A stretch of DNA of 64,000 bases from Protopterus annectens (taxonomy: Eukaryota > Chordata > Ceratodontiformes > Protopteridae), in the NCBI RefSeq assembly GCF_019279795.1, contig NC_056748.1:696488306-696552305 (forward strand), given 5' to 3'. The translations under genes and the position numbers were made by a program. Under the pieces are notes generated by a model that worked only from the letters and a program-made list of their open reading frames with translations, made no database searches and had not been told where the DNA came from. Positions within the stretch are counted from its first letter, which is position 1, and each line of letters opens with the position of its first letter. Of this stretch, positions 11,101-22,580 are shown in pieces.

Positions 11101-11884
11101 TTATTTGAAAATGTGTTAACTAGGTAGTCGCACTGAATCCATGGCACATTAATCAGGGGAAACTCATGGGATTTAAAAAGTCATTGCCACACAAACAAGT
11201 GATTACAAGGGTAACAAAGAAAGAGCTCATGCCATCAATGCAGTCACTTTGAGGGCCTACAAAGAATGGGGGGACTGATATACACCTGATCTAAGTAAAC
11301 CTTTAATGCATGGGCTGCACATTTCACTTGTTTTTCATTGGTTATTTTGCTTCCTTTATTGATATGAAGTAGAGTTTATCCTGGCCTTGTCTTCTGATAA
11401 GGCTTGGCCTGCATTTACAAGAACTCAAGTGTTTGATTCTCTACTGGAGTTTTAAAATCAGAAAAGAAGCTATTTTACATTCTTTGTGTGTCTGCACTTA
11501 ATAGCCATTTAGAGCTGTTTTCTGCTTTGCGTTTTGTTTATGCATTTTATTTTCTGCTTTTATTTCCATTTTTGGGAAACCTATTGGCCTGACAATTTTC
11601 CCACTCGGCCACCAAGTCCCTACTGTGCATTTAAACTTGGTGGCTTTTAAGCTGCCAACCCCTACTTTAAATTTAGCTATAGAAGCTCCTCCCAATTTAG
11701 GTTACCACCTGTGCCTCTTTTCATAGGATAGTCCTTACTTGATCAGTTGTGTCCTGTAAAAGACAAATGTCCTGAGATTTCAGGATAAAAAAAAAAAATA
11801 TTTCCTAACTTTTCTTTGATAGTTGTATAAAACAAATATTTTGCATCTGAAACACCTAAATGTTACATGGAACAGCATAAGCAA
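11101..11884. other. Unassigned sequence left of DIRS-a
   Basis: I see no gene, LINE or SINE match here. An A-run lies at about 11787-11799. It would be continuous with 17425 onward if DIRS-a were removed, so it is the left half of the same unidentified locus. Confidence 0.4.
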
Positions 11885-12094
11885 AGTACAGTTGTGTACA
11901 CTTACCATAAATGTAGATGTTCGAGTGTATTCACTGTTGCAGTCATTACATTTGGGTAATCTGCTGGCAGGTTGCCATCAGTCGGTCTGAATTCCAAAGT
12001 CTTGGGTCCTGCGTCTGTTGCTGTCTCCTCTTCCATGATGTCAGGTTGTCAGGGGAATAAAACAAGCAGCCAATGCCATTTTCTTTAATTTTTC
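11885..12094. repeat. DIRS-a left terminal repeat
   Basis: The outer 51 bases (11885-11935) occur inverted in the internal complementary region. Bases 11936-12094 are an inverted copy of the right terminus (17268-17410) with a few mismatches, many of them at CpG sites. Confidence 0.85.
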
Positions 12095-12270
12095 TTGCCC
12101 CAGATGTCAGGTGCCCCCAAAAAGGTAGCAAAAATATAAACTATATATACATGCATCAATACAAACTTTACCTTCATCTACAAGCAAATACACCACATAG
12201 GTTGTAGAAGATAGAGAAGGAAAGATAAACTCCAGAATGACAGGGGGATGGCGGACGGGTAACCTGGACT

Positions 12271-12368
12271 GCAACAGTGAATACACTCGAACATCTACAT
12301 TTATGGTAAGTGTACACAACTGTACTATGTTCTTCGTGTTTCACTGTTGCAGTCATTACATTTGGGTA
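12271..12368. repeat. DIRS-a internal complementary region
   Basis: Bases 12271-12326 are the reverse complement of the left terminus; 12327-12368 are the reverse complement of the right terminus (17383-17424). The junction is at GTACT/ATGTTC. This is the arrangement expected of a template for closing a circular DNA copy. Confidence 0.85.
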
Positions 12369-12479
12369 GAATCCCAAAGCTATGGATGGGAGGCTGGAGC
12401 TAAACAGCATTAGGGGTGGCTATAAGGTCCTGCAGAACTACAGTGGCAAAGCCTGCCCTGGACTTGAGAGTAGAGAGGC

Positions 12480-13746
12480 AAATGATAATGCCTTGTAAAG
12501 GTGTGAACAGAACTACAAGTAGCTTACTCTAGAATGTCTTTGGTTGGTACTCCTCTGAGAAAGACTGCTGATGCAGCTGCAGCTCTGGTGGAATGAGACC
12601 TAATGCCCTTGGGCACAAGTTTGCCATGGTGTAAGTAGCAGAAATGAATGCAATGGCTTATCCACTTTGAAATAGCCTTTCCTTCTGATCCTGCAGCATA
12701 TGTCACTAGTAATTGCTCAGTTTTTCTTAGAGCTTTAGTCCTGCTCAAGTAGAATCTTGGTGGTCTGTGTACGTCCAAGGAATGCAGAATTCTCTCCCCC
12801 TTGTTCTGCGGATTTGGATAAAAGGTTGGCAGATGAACAGTTTGGTTAAGAGCCACACTGGAAACCACCTTAGGCATAAATGAAGGATTGGTCCTCAGAG
12901 ACACCCTGTCTGGGTAAAATATGATAAAAGCTCTACAACCATGAGGGCCTGAAGCTCGGAGACTCTTCTTGCTGAAGTAATTGCTAGGAGCAGAGCTGTT
13001 TTCCATGATAAGAACTTTATATCTGCAGTAGCAGCTGGTTCAGATGGATGCAGGGTGAGCTTTTCCAACACATAATTTAGGTCCCATGCAGGTATTGGTG
13101 ACCTTCTGGGAGGCCTTAAATTTTTGGCTCCTCTAAGATACTGCTTTAGTAAAGGATGAGAAAAGATTGGTGGCTCTGTATTGTAATGAGCAGAAATGGC
13201 AGAGGCATGGATTTTTATGGATGAGAAAGATGGGCCTTTGTCAAGCATCTCAGTCAAGTATTGTAATATCTGAGGAATATTTGGTTCTGCTATATCAGTT
13301 CCTTGTGCTTGATTCCAAGCACAGAATCTCTTGCATTTATCAGCATAAGATTTTCTAGTACTAGGCCTTCTGGCTTCCAAAATGACATCCATCTCAGCTT
13401 TACTGAGAGATGATGTTTGCATAACTACATGATCAGCCATGCTGCCAGGTTCAGTGTTTGGAGCTGATTGTGCAGGATCTGATTGTTTTGCTGAGACAGT
13501 AATTGAGGTCTTTGAGGTAAGGTCCAAGCTGGGTATTGAGATAAGTTCCTTAGGATTGGGTACCAGTATTGGCGGGGCCAATCCAGGGCAATTAGTATCA
13601 TCTTTGGTTTCTCTTGTCTGACTTTTAGTAGGACCTTGGGAAGAAGAGGCAGAGGAGGAAAGGTGTAAACTGATAGGTTTTTCCAACTGAAGGATAGGGC
13701 GTCCACTTTCCATGCTTGTCTGTGATAAGTCCTTGTGCAGAATCAT
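12480..13746 (-). pseudogene. DIRS-a tyrosine recombinase
   Basis: The frames 13746-12895 and 13006-12524 overlap, a single frameshift apart. The N-terminal SAM-like DNA-binding part includes ARRPSTRKSYADKCKRFCAW. Catalytic landmarks are ITSARRVSELQAL (first Arg) and SHSTRAAAASAVFLRG (His-x-x-Arg). A stop immediately after KDILE removes the segment with the second His and the Tyr nucleophile (around VHTFTRHYH in the downstream frame). The enzyme would integrate the circular DNA without a target-site duplication. DIRS-C keeps the same region open (31847-31638). Confidence 0.85.
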
Positions 13747-13780
13747 TTCAAGTGATAATTTTGAGGAGAGGCAAATAGAT

Positions 13781-15381
13781 CTATGTCGGGCTCCCCCATT
13801 TCTTTGTTATGCTGAAGACTTGTGGACCTAGTTTCCACTCGTGAGGGTCCATAAGGTTTCTGCTTAAATCATCTGCCAGAGTATTTTGTTTTCCTGGCAG
13901 GAATTGAGCTTGAAGATGTACTTGGTAAGTCAAAGCTGTGTCCCACAGTGCCATGGCTAATCTGCAAAGGGGGTATGAGTGCGTGGCCACCTGCTTGTTT
14001 ATATACCACATAACCATGGCATTGTCCGTCTTTATCAGTAGTTGTCCTGGATGAAGTAAGTCCTTGAAGGCTGTCAGGGCATTTTGAACAGCTAACATCT
14101 CTTTTTGTTTGATATGCAGATGCATTTGTTTTGGGGTCCATATGCCCTGAATACATCTTCCCGCCAGGTGGGCCCCCCATGCATAATCTGATGTGTCTGT
14201 TGTTAAGGTTTGGCTGGCAGGGGTCAGAGTGAACGCTCGTCCCATGTTTTGGTGACATGCCTTTGCCCACCATAGAAACTCCTGTTGTAGGCAGGGAATG
14301 AGAGGAATCATTGTTTCCAGACTGTGACAATGTTGACTCCATAAACTTTTTAGGTACCATTGAAGTTTCTTCATATTCAGTCTTGCATATGGAATCAGTA
14401 GGATGCAGGATGCCATGAAGCCCAAAGCCTGCAGAGTTTCTCTTGCAAATAACTGGGTTTTTGTTGCCATCAGTTTGAAGTAAGTAGTCAGTTGCCTTTG
14501 TTTGTCTGGCATGAAGAAAGCCATCTGAGCAGTTGTATTCAAGCTTGCACCCAGGAATATTATCTTTTGAGAGGGTACCAGTTGTGATTTCTTTTCGTTT
14601 ATTGTGTACCCTAGGCATGTTAGAAGCCTTTTCACAAACGCCAGTTGCTGAAGAAGAATGTCCTTGTTCTCTGCTTGAATGAGACAGTCGTCCAAGTAAG
14701 GATATATTTGTATACTTCTTTGTCTGCAAAAATCAATTACTGGTGCCAGGCACTTTGTAAAGACACTGGGCGCAGTAGATAAGCAAAAGGGCAGTGCAGA
14801 AAATTAGTAATGCATTAAGCCAGCCTTGAAACGGAGGTATCTTCTGCACGATTCCCTTATTGGGACATGCAGGTATGCCTCTTTTAGGTCTAATGTCACC
14901 AGCCAAGCATTCTCGCCCAGCATGGGCAGAAGCTGCGGCAAAGTCAGCATTTTGGAATGTCCAGGAATGTGTTCAAAATTGATAAATCCAGTATTGGCTG
15001 CCAGGCCTTGTCCTTTCTGGGTACCAAGAACAGTCTTGAGTAAAGACCTTGTCCTTTTTCCTGTTCTGGTACTGGCTGAATAGCCCCCATATCCATGAGG
15101 GACGTAACCTGTTTCTGTGCCTCTGCCCACTGATTTTTTGGCAGATCCAGCCAACCATTTGCCATTGGCAGAGTATGGAAATGGAAGCTGTATCCCTGTG
15201 ATACTATGTTTAGCACCCACTTGTCCTGGGTTATTAAATGCCAATTCTGAGCAAAAAATGCTAATTTTCCCCCTAAGGGTGCTGCCAAAAGGTAAGTGCT
15301 TGGTGAAGGCAGAGGGAAGTTATTGGGACTGTTTTCTGTAGGGTTGCACTTTATCTCCTCCAGATTTGGAAGTAGAAGCAC
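13781..15381 (-). pseudogene. DIRS-a reverse transcriptase and RNase H
   Basis: The minus-strand frames 15381-14944, 15244-14804 and 14695-13781 make up the polyprotein. The RT part shows LILDLSILNTF, VTLDLKEAYLHVPI (motif A with catalytic Asp) and YLDDCLIQ at about 14697-14674 (motif C, both Asp). RNase H follows with TDTSDYAWGAHLAGRC, LAVQNALTAFK (catalytic Glu region appears as KEMLAVQNA) and KTDNAMVMWYIN. It converts element RNA to DNA and degrades the RNA strand. A frameshift separates motif A from motif C, so the copy is dead, but the catalytic residues are conserved. Confidence 0.85.
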
Positions 15382-17134
15382 CCCATTGCTTTGACCTGTA
15401 AGAATCGTGTGCCTGGTATCTGAAACCTTTAGGGCGTCTGGATTTGCCCCTTTGAGCTCTGTCGGACACAGGAAAGGACCAATTTTTTGTTGGCCAGTGT
15501 CTACTGAATCTTGGTGGCTGCACTTGTAAGAAATCTTTTACAGTTTGCATAGACTTAGCTTTGTCTTCCATTTTCTTTAAAACCTCTTCTGCCTTAATAC
15601 CAAACAGAGTATCATACTGTAAAGGTGCATCCAGTAATTTAGCTTTAACATGATCAGGCAAATTTTGCTCTTTTAGCCAGGCATGCCTCCTAATCACAGA
15701 TCCGGTAACTGCAGCCCTGCAGGAGGCCTCTAAGGAATCAAAGCCACATTGCAAAGTATGCTTTCCAACTTGTTCAGCTGCATGTAATAATTCCTGCAAT
15801 GCTTTACTTTCTGCACATTCAGAAATCAACATTATTTTCTGTTTCAGCAATCCCATAACATGTTGTTGATACTTGAGCATATGAAACTGGCAGTTTAAGG
15901 CCCTAATTGCCAAGGCTGCAGATGTATAAACCTTCTCTCCCCATCTATCCAGTGCCCTTGAATCTCTGTCAGAGGGGGTAGGATTTTTTGCTGTTGAGGC
16001 CTTAACTCCCTTTGGACCCTGTGAAATAGTTTCAGGGTCAGAAGCAGGGTTTCTAAATAAAAATTTGTGAGTCAGGGACCCTGTAATATCTGTCAGGCTT
16101 GCTGGGAGCCAGAGGTAAGGAGTCAGGAGTCAAGCTTGACTCCGAAAACACATCATCCACAATGTCTAAAATGGGGTATGGCTAAAGGCCTGTGCTGAGG
16201 GAGAAGAAGGAAATCCCTGAGCCTCCTTTTTGATTCTGAGAAATCTTGACTCTCACAGTGAAAATGCTCCCTCAAAGTATGCAAGGTTTCTCCAAAAGAA
16301 TAATCCTCAGGAGGTGATGCAAATGGGATAGATTATTCTGCATCAGAATCCTCATAGGGAGGTATAGATAATTCCTGATCAGAAGAGGAAGAAGAAATAG
16401 AAACCTGATCTGAAGATTCATAATCAGTGTCTTGCCTAGGCCTCTTATCAGGATGGGGTTGGGAACCCCTGATCAAGGTAATAAGGTCTTCAGCCATTTT
16501 GATCATCTGTGTTTTAGGCATAGTGGCCTGTGCACGTGGCTCATGAGTCATTTTTTTAGCTTTAGAAGTTGCTTTTGTCTTTGGTTTTGCAGCTGTCATT
16601 GGTTTTATATAGAAATGTTGAGGCCTGAATACACCCTCAGAAGCCGGTGCCTGCTCAGCGGCTCCGGACCCATCCGAGGGAGAGACATCTGTGGGTACAA
16701 TACTTTGAGTATCTCGTGGCGTGCCGGACTCCACATGGGTCTCGGTAGGAGCCTACGACTCTAAAGTAGCAGGTATCAGGGGCTGCAAAAGCACCTCACT
16801 GAGTACCGGTGGATCGGCGACTGTTTTGGACCTCGACGGTCTGTCTGTCCTTTTCTTTGCATTTTTTGTGTACTCTGTTAGTCGGATTGCTATCAGACGA
16901 CATTTCAGGGTAGTTAAATCTGTTTTCAAAATATTTTGAGGCAAAAATATACCGACGCTTAATAGTGTGTTGGTTAAATCTAGAACAAAACCGACAGTCA
17001 GGCATGTTGTGATCAGGGCCTAGACAAGGAATACAGTATAAATGGAAATCCTTATGAGGTATTTGCTTCCCACAAGTAATACAATTATTAACTTTTTCTG
17101 ACATCGGTATGGAGCAAGAAACAAGCTTCCCCAA
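15320..17134 (-). pseudogene. DIRS-a gag-like protein
   Basis: Frames 17134-16796, 16734-16333 and 15913-15320 form the first gene. The start MSEKVNNCITCGKQIPH lies near the right terminus and opens a Cys/His-rich module (C-x2-C, H, C-x2-C, H, C-x2-C) that probably binds zinc and nucleic acid. A low-complexity acidic/Ser-rich middle follows. The C-terminal region contains RAAVTGSVIRRHAWLKEQ and LLDAPL...LFG, shared by all family-I copies here. A gag-like packaging role is assumed from position and family. Frame breaks lie near 16796-16734 and 16333-15913. Confidence 0.75.
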
Positions 17135-17267
17135 TGGGGTACTTAGCTTTAGTGAAGACTTCGGTTCTGAAACTCGAACTCGAAAATTTCAGGAGTCGGC
17201 CGACTGGCACTTGCGAACTGCTTCTGCTTCGGGCATCACGCGGCAAGAAAGACTAAAGAAAATGGCG

Positions 17268-17424
17268 TCGGCTGCTTGTTTTATTCCCCTGACGACCTGA
17301 CGTCATGGAAGAGGAGACAGCAACTGACGCAAGACCCAAGACTTTGGAATTCAGGCCAACTGAGGGCAACCTGCCAGCAGATTACCCAAATGTAATGACT
17401 GCAACAGTGGAACACGAAGAACAT
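17268..17424. repeat. DIRS-a right terminal repeat
   Basis: Inverted copy of 11936-12094; its outermost part is also represented in the internal complementary region. It ends in GAACACGAAGAACAT, followed directly by host sequence CTGAAATT. Confidence 0.85.
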
Positions 17425-18074
17425 CTGAAATTCTGCAATAATAAGAGTTTATTTTGGTAAAAAAAGTTTTCTCCTTTGCACTGGCCATGGATATGGTTTG
17501 TCCTGCAAATCTCATGTTACTATAAAAAATGTCACATTTTTGGCATTTAAGATGGCAGCCGTACTACCAATCTCATCTACTTAGTCTACTGGGCACTGAA
17601 AGATCAAACTGTGAAGGACCTCCCATCAGACTCAAAGCCTGAGTTAGCCTCTTTCATATTACCCCACTCAGTGAGTGCACACTGCAATACTCGAGTGTTA
17701 ATCCAGTCTACTTTTAAAATTTTTAACACCTACTAGACTATCAATCATTAGCCTGGGAACTACTTTTCAGACATCATCTTGGGATTAGTGCTTCTGTTTT
17801 GCTTTTGGAAGAGAGATGGAACAGAGAGCCATTACATCCTGATCCCCCTTGTGATTACCAATCACTGGAAATCCTGGAATTTGCTTGTTAGGATCCAGAT
17901 TGGGATTAATGCTACTGCTTTGCTCCTGTTGACAGATGAAGATGGGCACTGTTTCCTGCTGGTCTGTGAATGGGCAGTGTACTGGACATTACTGGAAATA
18001 CAGGGCAACCATGCCACTGACTGCTGAAGCTTTTGCCAAATTCAGAGCCATCTGCTGTTAGATGTATACTTTAA

Positions 18075-18360
18075 GTGCTGTTTTTCATCTACCTTGAAAT
18101 ATACAAGTGTTGCTGTTATATTTGTGCATTTGCAGAGTTTTTTGCATTTTTAACTACTTTTAAGTGCAGTTGATTTTGCTACTGTATTTGATTGTGGAGA
18201 TGAATTTAGATCCAGCCACAGTAAATAATTACTTCACACTGACTTGTTGCACTCTGTCTTGAAATATACTACTGCTGCTTTTATATTTTTGCATTACTTG
18301 CAGAGTGTTTTCAGTCTTATATATTTTAAAGTGTTTTGGCACTGTAACTGTTTGAGTTTT
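18075..18360. repeat. Degenerate tandem repeat, about 165-bp period
   Basis: Two units share CTTGAAATATAC, then a TGCTGTTATATTT/TGCTTTTATATTT block, a GCAGAG block and a TTTTAAGTG/TTTTAAAGTG block, beginning near 18092 and 18254. Confidence 0.5.
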
Positions 18361-18531
18361 TGCAATTCTGCCTGACTAACTGCTGGTCATTTGGCTTACA
18401 ATTTAACTTGATTTTGGTTAGGTACTGCACGTTGAGTTTCATTTTAGTGGTTCTAAGTTAGAAAAGTTAGGCCTACCCAATGGTGGTCTCTCCTCTGCTG
18501 AGAACCACTGAGGAAACCTTCAAGTGTGTAT

Positions 18532-18620
18532 GTTGTGATTGGCCAGAGGCCTGTTTTGCTTGGTTACTGGGCCCTGTGTAGATGCAGATGCTTAGAATCT
18601 CAACTTCCCTATAAAAACTA
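18532..18620 (+). promoter_or_regulatory. Promoter-like stretch (inverted CCAAT plus TATA)
   Basis: TGATTGGCC (an inverted CCAAT box) lies at about 18537 and CCCTATAAAAAC (a TATA-box match) at about 18608, some 70 bp apart as in pol II promoters and many LTRs. No downstream gene is recognised, so this is weak. Confidence 0.25.
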
Positions 18621-19139
18621 CCCTGAAGAGTTCCTCAGCATGTAGATGCACGAGAAGCACTAGGTTTGCATGAAGAGGGCATTGCTCCATCAGATTAGAG
18701 TTAAGATTGTACTTCTTATCCACCTAGCACCATAACAAATCTGTTCCCCTCATAGTGGTTAGACAAAGACGAGCATAGAATCCCTTCGTACTACTTCCCC
18801 TGTAAACCATACCAGAAACCATGGTTCTGCACTTTTCTACTGTCTCTAGAGCCAGCTTAGTAGAAATGGGCATCCTGAGACAATGCAGAAATTTGTCTCA
18901 CGTTTTCTGACAACCACCTAATTCTCAAACAATCTGATACAGCATGTGAGAGATTATACACTCTCTCTGTTGCTAAGGCTTGGTGTCGACAATGTAATTT
19001 ATGCAGACTGCCTCAAGACCTTATATGCTTGCCTAATACAGACTGCTAAGAGACAATCTATGCCTAGCCTTCAAAGCACAGTCTGCTCCAGCCCTTGGGG
19101 ATCTGTTGCACCCCTGCAACACAAATAGCATTAGAAGTC

Positions 19140-19370
19140 ATTGATCTAGGGACCTAAACCTTGCCTGCAACATAAACATGTTAGAGGACATGTATGTGTC
19201 TCAGAGTCTACCCTTATCTGGAACAGGCTTCCCATCCATGTGCTGCAGAGTTCCTCAGTGCATTTCTTCATCCACAACTTGAATCAGTGTACTAGGAACC
19301 AAATTTACCTCAGGTCTGTCACCTATGTTCCTGTTAGAAAGAGGAAGCTTGTAAATGCTTGATCATCCAT
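19140..19370 (+). mobile_element. CR1-like LINE 3' fragment
   Basis: Plus-strand match to CR1-A at about 7330-7520, beginning with the shared CTAGGGACCTAAACCTTG and continuing through a CTGGAACAG block. It is badly decayed and has no open frame. Confidence 0.65.
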
Positions 19371-20799
19371 ACCCAAGCTATACCCCTAATAAAATGAGTA
19401 GTATCAAGACCTGTCAAATATATCTGGGAACAGCGCTACACTTTAAAAGATCCTTTAGAGTTGTTAGCCTAATAATTACCTGTGAATCTATTTTCAGCAC
19501 AAGATGATGAGGTCAAACTTCTAAGATGGCTGGAAACTGTTCAGCAGATTAACTTCACCTCTCCGAGAGTGAAAACAGAAAATGAGAAACGACAGCTAGA
19601 GATATTGTCAGCTTGACTAAAATTCAGTTACTGGCTGCATGCCTGTAAAGAAGAAAGAGAGCCTGAAAGAAAATCATCTAGAAAAGGTAAAGAGAAAACA
19701 CTGACTGGAAAGGTGTGATAAAGATAAAAAAAAAAACAGAAAAGACACCAATTAGTGTAAGCAGAATTGCAGGCAACAATGCGTCTTATCATGGATAACA
19801 AATTTCAGTTTAATTAAGGCCTGTGTTAGCAGCTGTTTGGCACAAATGCTCCTATTAGGTGGGTTAAACCTCATTATTTGATGATGTACATAGTTGTCTG
19901 TTTGTACTAAGTTAACAAGATATGGGGGTGTGATTTTTTAAGGGCTTTTATTAAAACAAAAAAGTCTTGTAAAACGTGACATAATTTTAATGTTAAATAC
20001 AATATGTATAGGGGATTAACCTAACAAACATTACTAGGTGCATGTATCACAAAAGCTGAAAAAAAAAACATTTTAAAAAGCTGCTATATATAATAGGTGG
20101 GAATAATGAGACTGGTTTCACAGGTACAGACAAAAAGGAAAGAATACTTGATTATATTAAGAAATGCACAGTATAAGTAGCAATGCTATAGGACACACTT
20201 TTGGAAAGAACTGAGCATGTGAATTTGATGAAGAAAAGATTTCAGGATGGATGTTCTGCAGAATATCAGGGACAAAGGAATGAGTACTAGCATTAATTGC
20301 TAGAGGAGCACCAATAGTGATAAAAGAGGAAAAAATATAATAATGGCAGATTTGTACTAGTAAGAGACTACTGGCAAGGAATCTGGGTTACACTGGCAGG
20401 TATTTATATTCCACCAAAAAAAAAAAGAAGTTATGTACTCACCATAACATTCCATCTGAGTAGTTCTATTTCATTTGTATTCAACCTGTGGGTCCTCGGT
20501 TCCATATTGGATCCGGCACGGCCACATTTTCCAGATACGGCTCCGAGCTCCATGCTCCCCCCCTTACCCATAATGCCCCTGTGTCCCTTCTCCCTTCAGA
20601 TTGAGTTTGCTGCCTAACAGGTAACAGATACCCAACCAAAAAACACCTTATCCTCCAACACAAACTCCAACACAAATATTACAAATGAACTTCAGCCCTG
20701 AGAGAACCAAAGATCCCAGCAATAACTGTCCGGTACAAAAGAACGTGTCATATCCCAAAGGATAAGGCTAGGGGGAAGGAGTGGGGGAATGGGTGAAGA

Positions 20800-20893
20800 C
20801 AAATGAAGTAGAACTACTCAGATGGAACGTTATGGTGAGTACATAACTTCTTTATCTGAAGTAGTTTATTTCATTTGCTCTTCAACCTGTGGG
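20800..20893. repeat. DIRS family II internal complementary region
   Basis: The first part is the reverse complement of the left end (20427-20480) and the second part the reverse complement of the right end (about 27155-27197). They join at ATAACTTCTTTATCTGAAG. Confidence 0.8.
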
Positions 20894-21931
20894 ACAGAGT
20901 CCCCAGCTACCTAACTCTTGGAAGGCCCTCATGGAAGGATATTCTGGAGCACCGCAGAACCAAAGGATGCTCTACTCCTAGGGACCAAATCCAGTTTATA
21001 ATGAGAAATAAAGGTGTGAGATGAGGCCCAAGTAGCAGCTAAACAAATCTCATCCAAAGAGACCCAAGACCAAAAAGCTGCTGACATAGCCATAGATCGG
21101 GTCGAATGAGCCTTCACTCTTCTTGGAAGAGATAAACCTCTATCTGAATAAGCCCGGCCAATGCATTGTGAAATCCAGCGAGCAATAGTCACTTTTGAGA
21201 CAGGTTTACCTAAGAAGGGCTTGGCATAAGACACAAAAAGCTGATCAGACTTGCAGAAAGGTTTAGTCCTGTGCAGATAAAACTGCAACTGCCTGTGCAC
21301 TTCCAAGTAAATGTAATTTGTATTCCCCTTTGTTTCGGTAATTCGGAAAAAATACTGGTAAATTAATAATCTGACTAATATTGGCCTCCAAGGCTACCTT
21401 GGGAAGGAAGGACGGGTTAGTGCGTAGCGACACTCTATCCTTGTGAAAGATCATGTAAGGGACTTTGATAGAAAGAGCTTGAAGCTCCGACACCCTTCTA
21501 GTGGATGTAATGGCAACCAAGAAGGCAGTTTTCCAGGTCAAAAACTGTAGATCCACAGATGCCGCAGGCTCAAAGAGAGGAGAAACCGATGCCTGCAACA
21601 ACAAAGTGAGGTCCCACGGAAGAATGGGGTCCTTAACTGGGGGTCTGAGAAGAAAGGCACCTTTGAAAAAGGTTTTACAAAGTTTAGAAGAAGCCAACGA
21701 AGACATGTCTACCCAAACATGAAAACTAGAAATGGTGGCTAGTTCGACTTTCACCATTGAGGAACTAGCGCCCTGATGAAAAATGCTAGCTAGAAAATCT
21801 AAAACTGCTGAAAGCGGTGCAGTGAAAAGGGCCCAGGGTCCAAAGACCTCTGAATGTCCCAGATAGAAAAATGTTTCCATTTACTGGGATAAACTTTTCT
21901 GGTGGACGATTTATGAGCCGCCACCAGAATG

Positions 21932-22580
21932 TGTGTGAATGAGAGGGAGGTAGAAGAATGGTGAGGATGCAGGGAGTAGAGGTGGCGAAGGTGGATGAGT
22001 TTAAATACTTGGGATCAACAGTTCAGCGTAATGGTGAGTGTGGAAGAGAGGTGAAGAAGAGAGTACAGGCAAGATGGAGTGGGTGGGGAAGAGTGTCAGG
22101 AGTGATTTGTGACAGATGAGTACCAGTAGTGTAATGAGAGGGTAGTGAGACCAGCTATGTTATATGGGTTGGAGACAGTGGCACTGACAAAAAGGCAGGA
22201 GTCAGAGCTGGACGTGGCAGAGTTAAAGATGTTAAGATTTGCACTGGGTGTGACGAAGGTGGACAGGATTAGGAATAAGTATATTAGAGGGTCAGCCGAG
22301 ATTGGAAGGTTTGGGGACAAAGCCAGAGAGGCAAGATTACATTGGTTTGGACATGTGCTGAAGAGGGATGCAGAGTATATTGGGAAAAAGATGCTAAGGA
22401 TGAAGCTGCCAGGTAGCAGGAAAAGAGGAAGGCCTAAGACAAGGTTTATGGATATGGAGAGGGAGGACATGCAGGTGGGTGGTGTGACAGAGCAAGATGC
22501 AGTGGACAGGAAGAAATGGAAACAGATGATCCGCTGTGGCAACCCCTAACGGGAGCAGCCGAAAGAAGAATATGAAGAAG
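21932..22580 (+). mobile_element. RTE-like LINE, 5'-truncated, inserted in DIRS recombinase
   Basis: A 649-bp plus-strand fragment flanked by a perfect 9-bp direct repeat ACCAGAATG (21923-21931 and 22581-22589). It contains the C-terminal part of an RTE ORF, and the 3' end CAACCCCTAACGGGAGCAGC followed by a purine-rich AAAGAAGAA tail is typical of RTE elements. The 5' truncation and the duplication match target-primed reverse transcription. Confidence 0.9.
22145..22549 (+). pseudogene. RTE ORF2 C-terminus
   Basis: A 134-residue open frame with the RTE-type post-RT region: RPAMLYGLETVALTKRQ (the P-x-L-L-Y-G-x-E-T box), HWFGHVLKR and RKRGRPKTRFMD near the C-terminus. The preceding bases read VDEFKYLGSTVQ in another frame, the usual upstream box, so a frameshift lies near 22100. 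It is only the tail of the RT protein and has no catalytic residues. Confidence 0.85.

Larger units (their letters stand above)
11885..17424 (-). mobile_element. DIRS family I retrotransposon, complete (DIRS-a)
   Basis: A 5.54-kb tyrosine-recombinase retrotransposon, coding on the minus strand in the order gag, RT/RNase H, tyrosine recombinase. The left terminus is AGTACAGTTGTGTACAC (11885) and the right terminus is CACGAAGAACAT (ending 17424). The inner part of the left end (11936-12094) is an inverted repeat of 17268-17410. An internal complementary region at 12271-12368 joins the reverse complements of both ends. The element-to-flank boundaries follow the pattern established by DIRS-b and DIRS-C. 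All three genes carry frameshifts or stops, but both ends and the internal region are intact. Confidence 0.9.
17425..19139. other. Unassigned sequence right of DIRS-a
   Basis: The right half of the locus broken by DIRS-a. It contains an 82-codon open frame (17779-18027, +) that I do not recognise, a two-unit degenerate repeat (18075-18360) and a promoter-like stretch (18532-18620). No LINE, DIRS or SINE match is visible. It could be a decayed LTR element or host intergenic DNA. Confidence 0.4.

Noticed and set aside
11585-11625. tRNA-like box A (reverse complement GGTGGCCGAGTGGG)
   Set aside because: It resembles a Leu/Ser tRNA D-arm, but I found no box B at proper spacing and no cloverleaf.
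12524-13746. Phage-type or bacterial integrase
   Set aside because: The tyrosine recombinase is followed by an internal complementary region and preceded by RT/RNase H and gag, the DIRS arrangement, in a eukaryotic repeat context.
17779-18027. 82-codon hydrophobic frame as a small membrane protein
   Set aside because: The underlying DNA contains imperfect internal repeats (GGGATTA, TGCTTTTGG/TGCTCCTG) and no conserved protein features, so chance is more likely.
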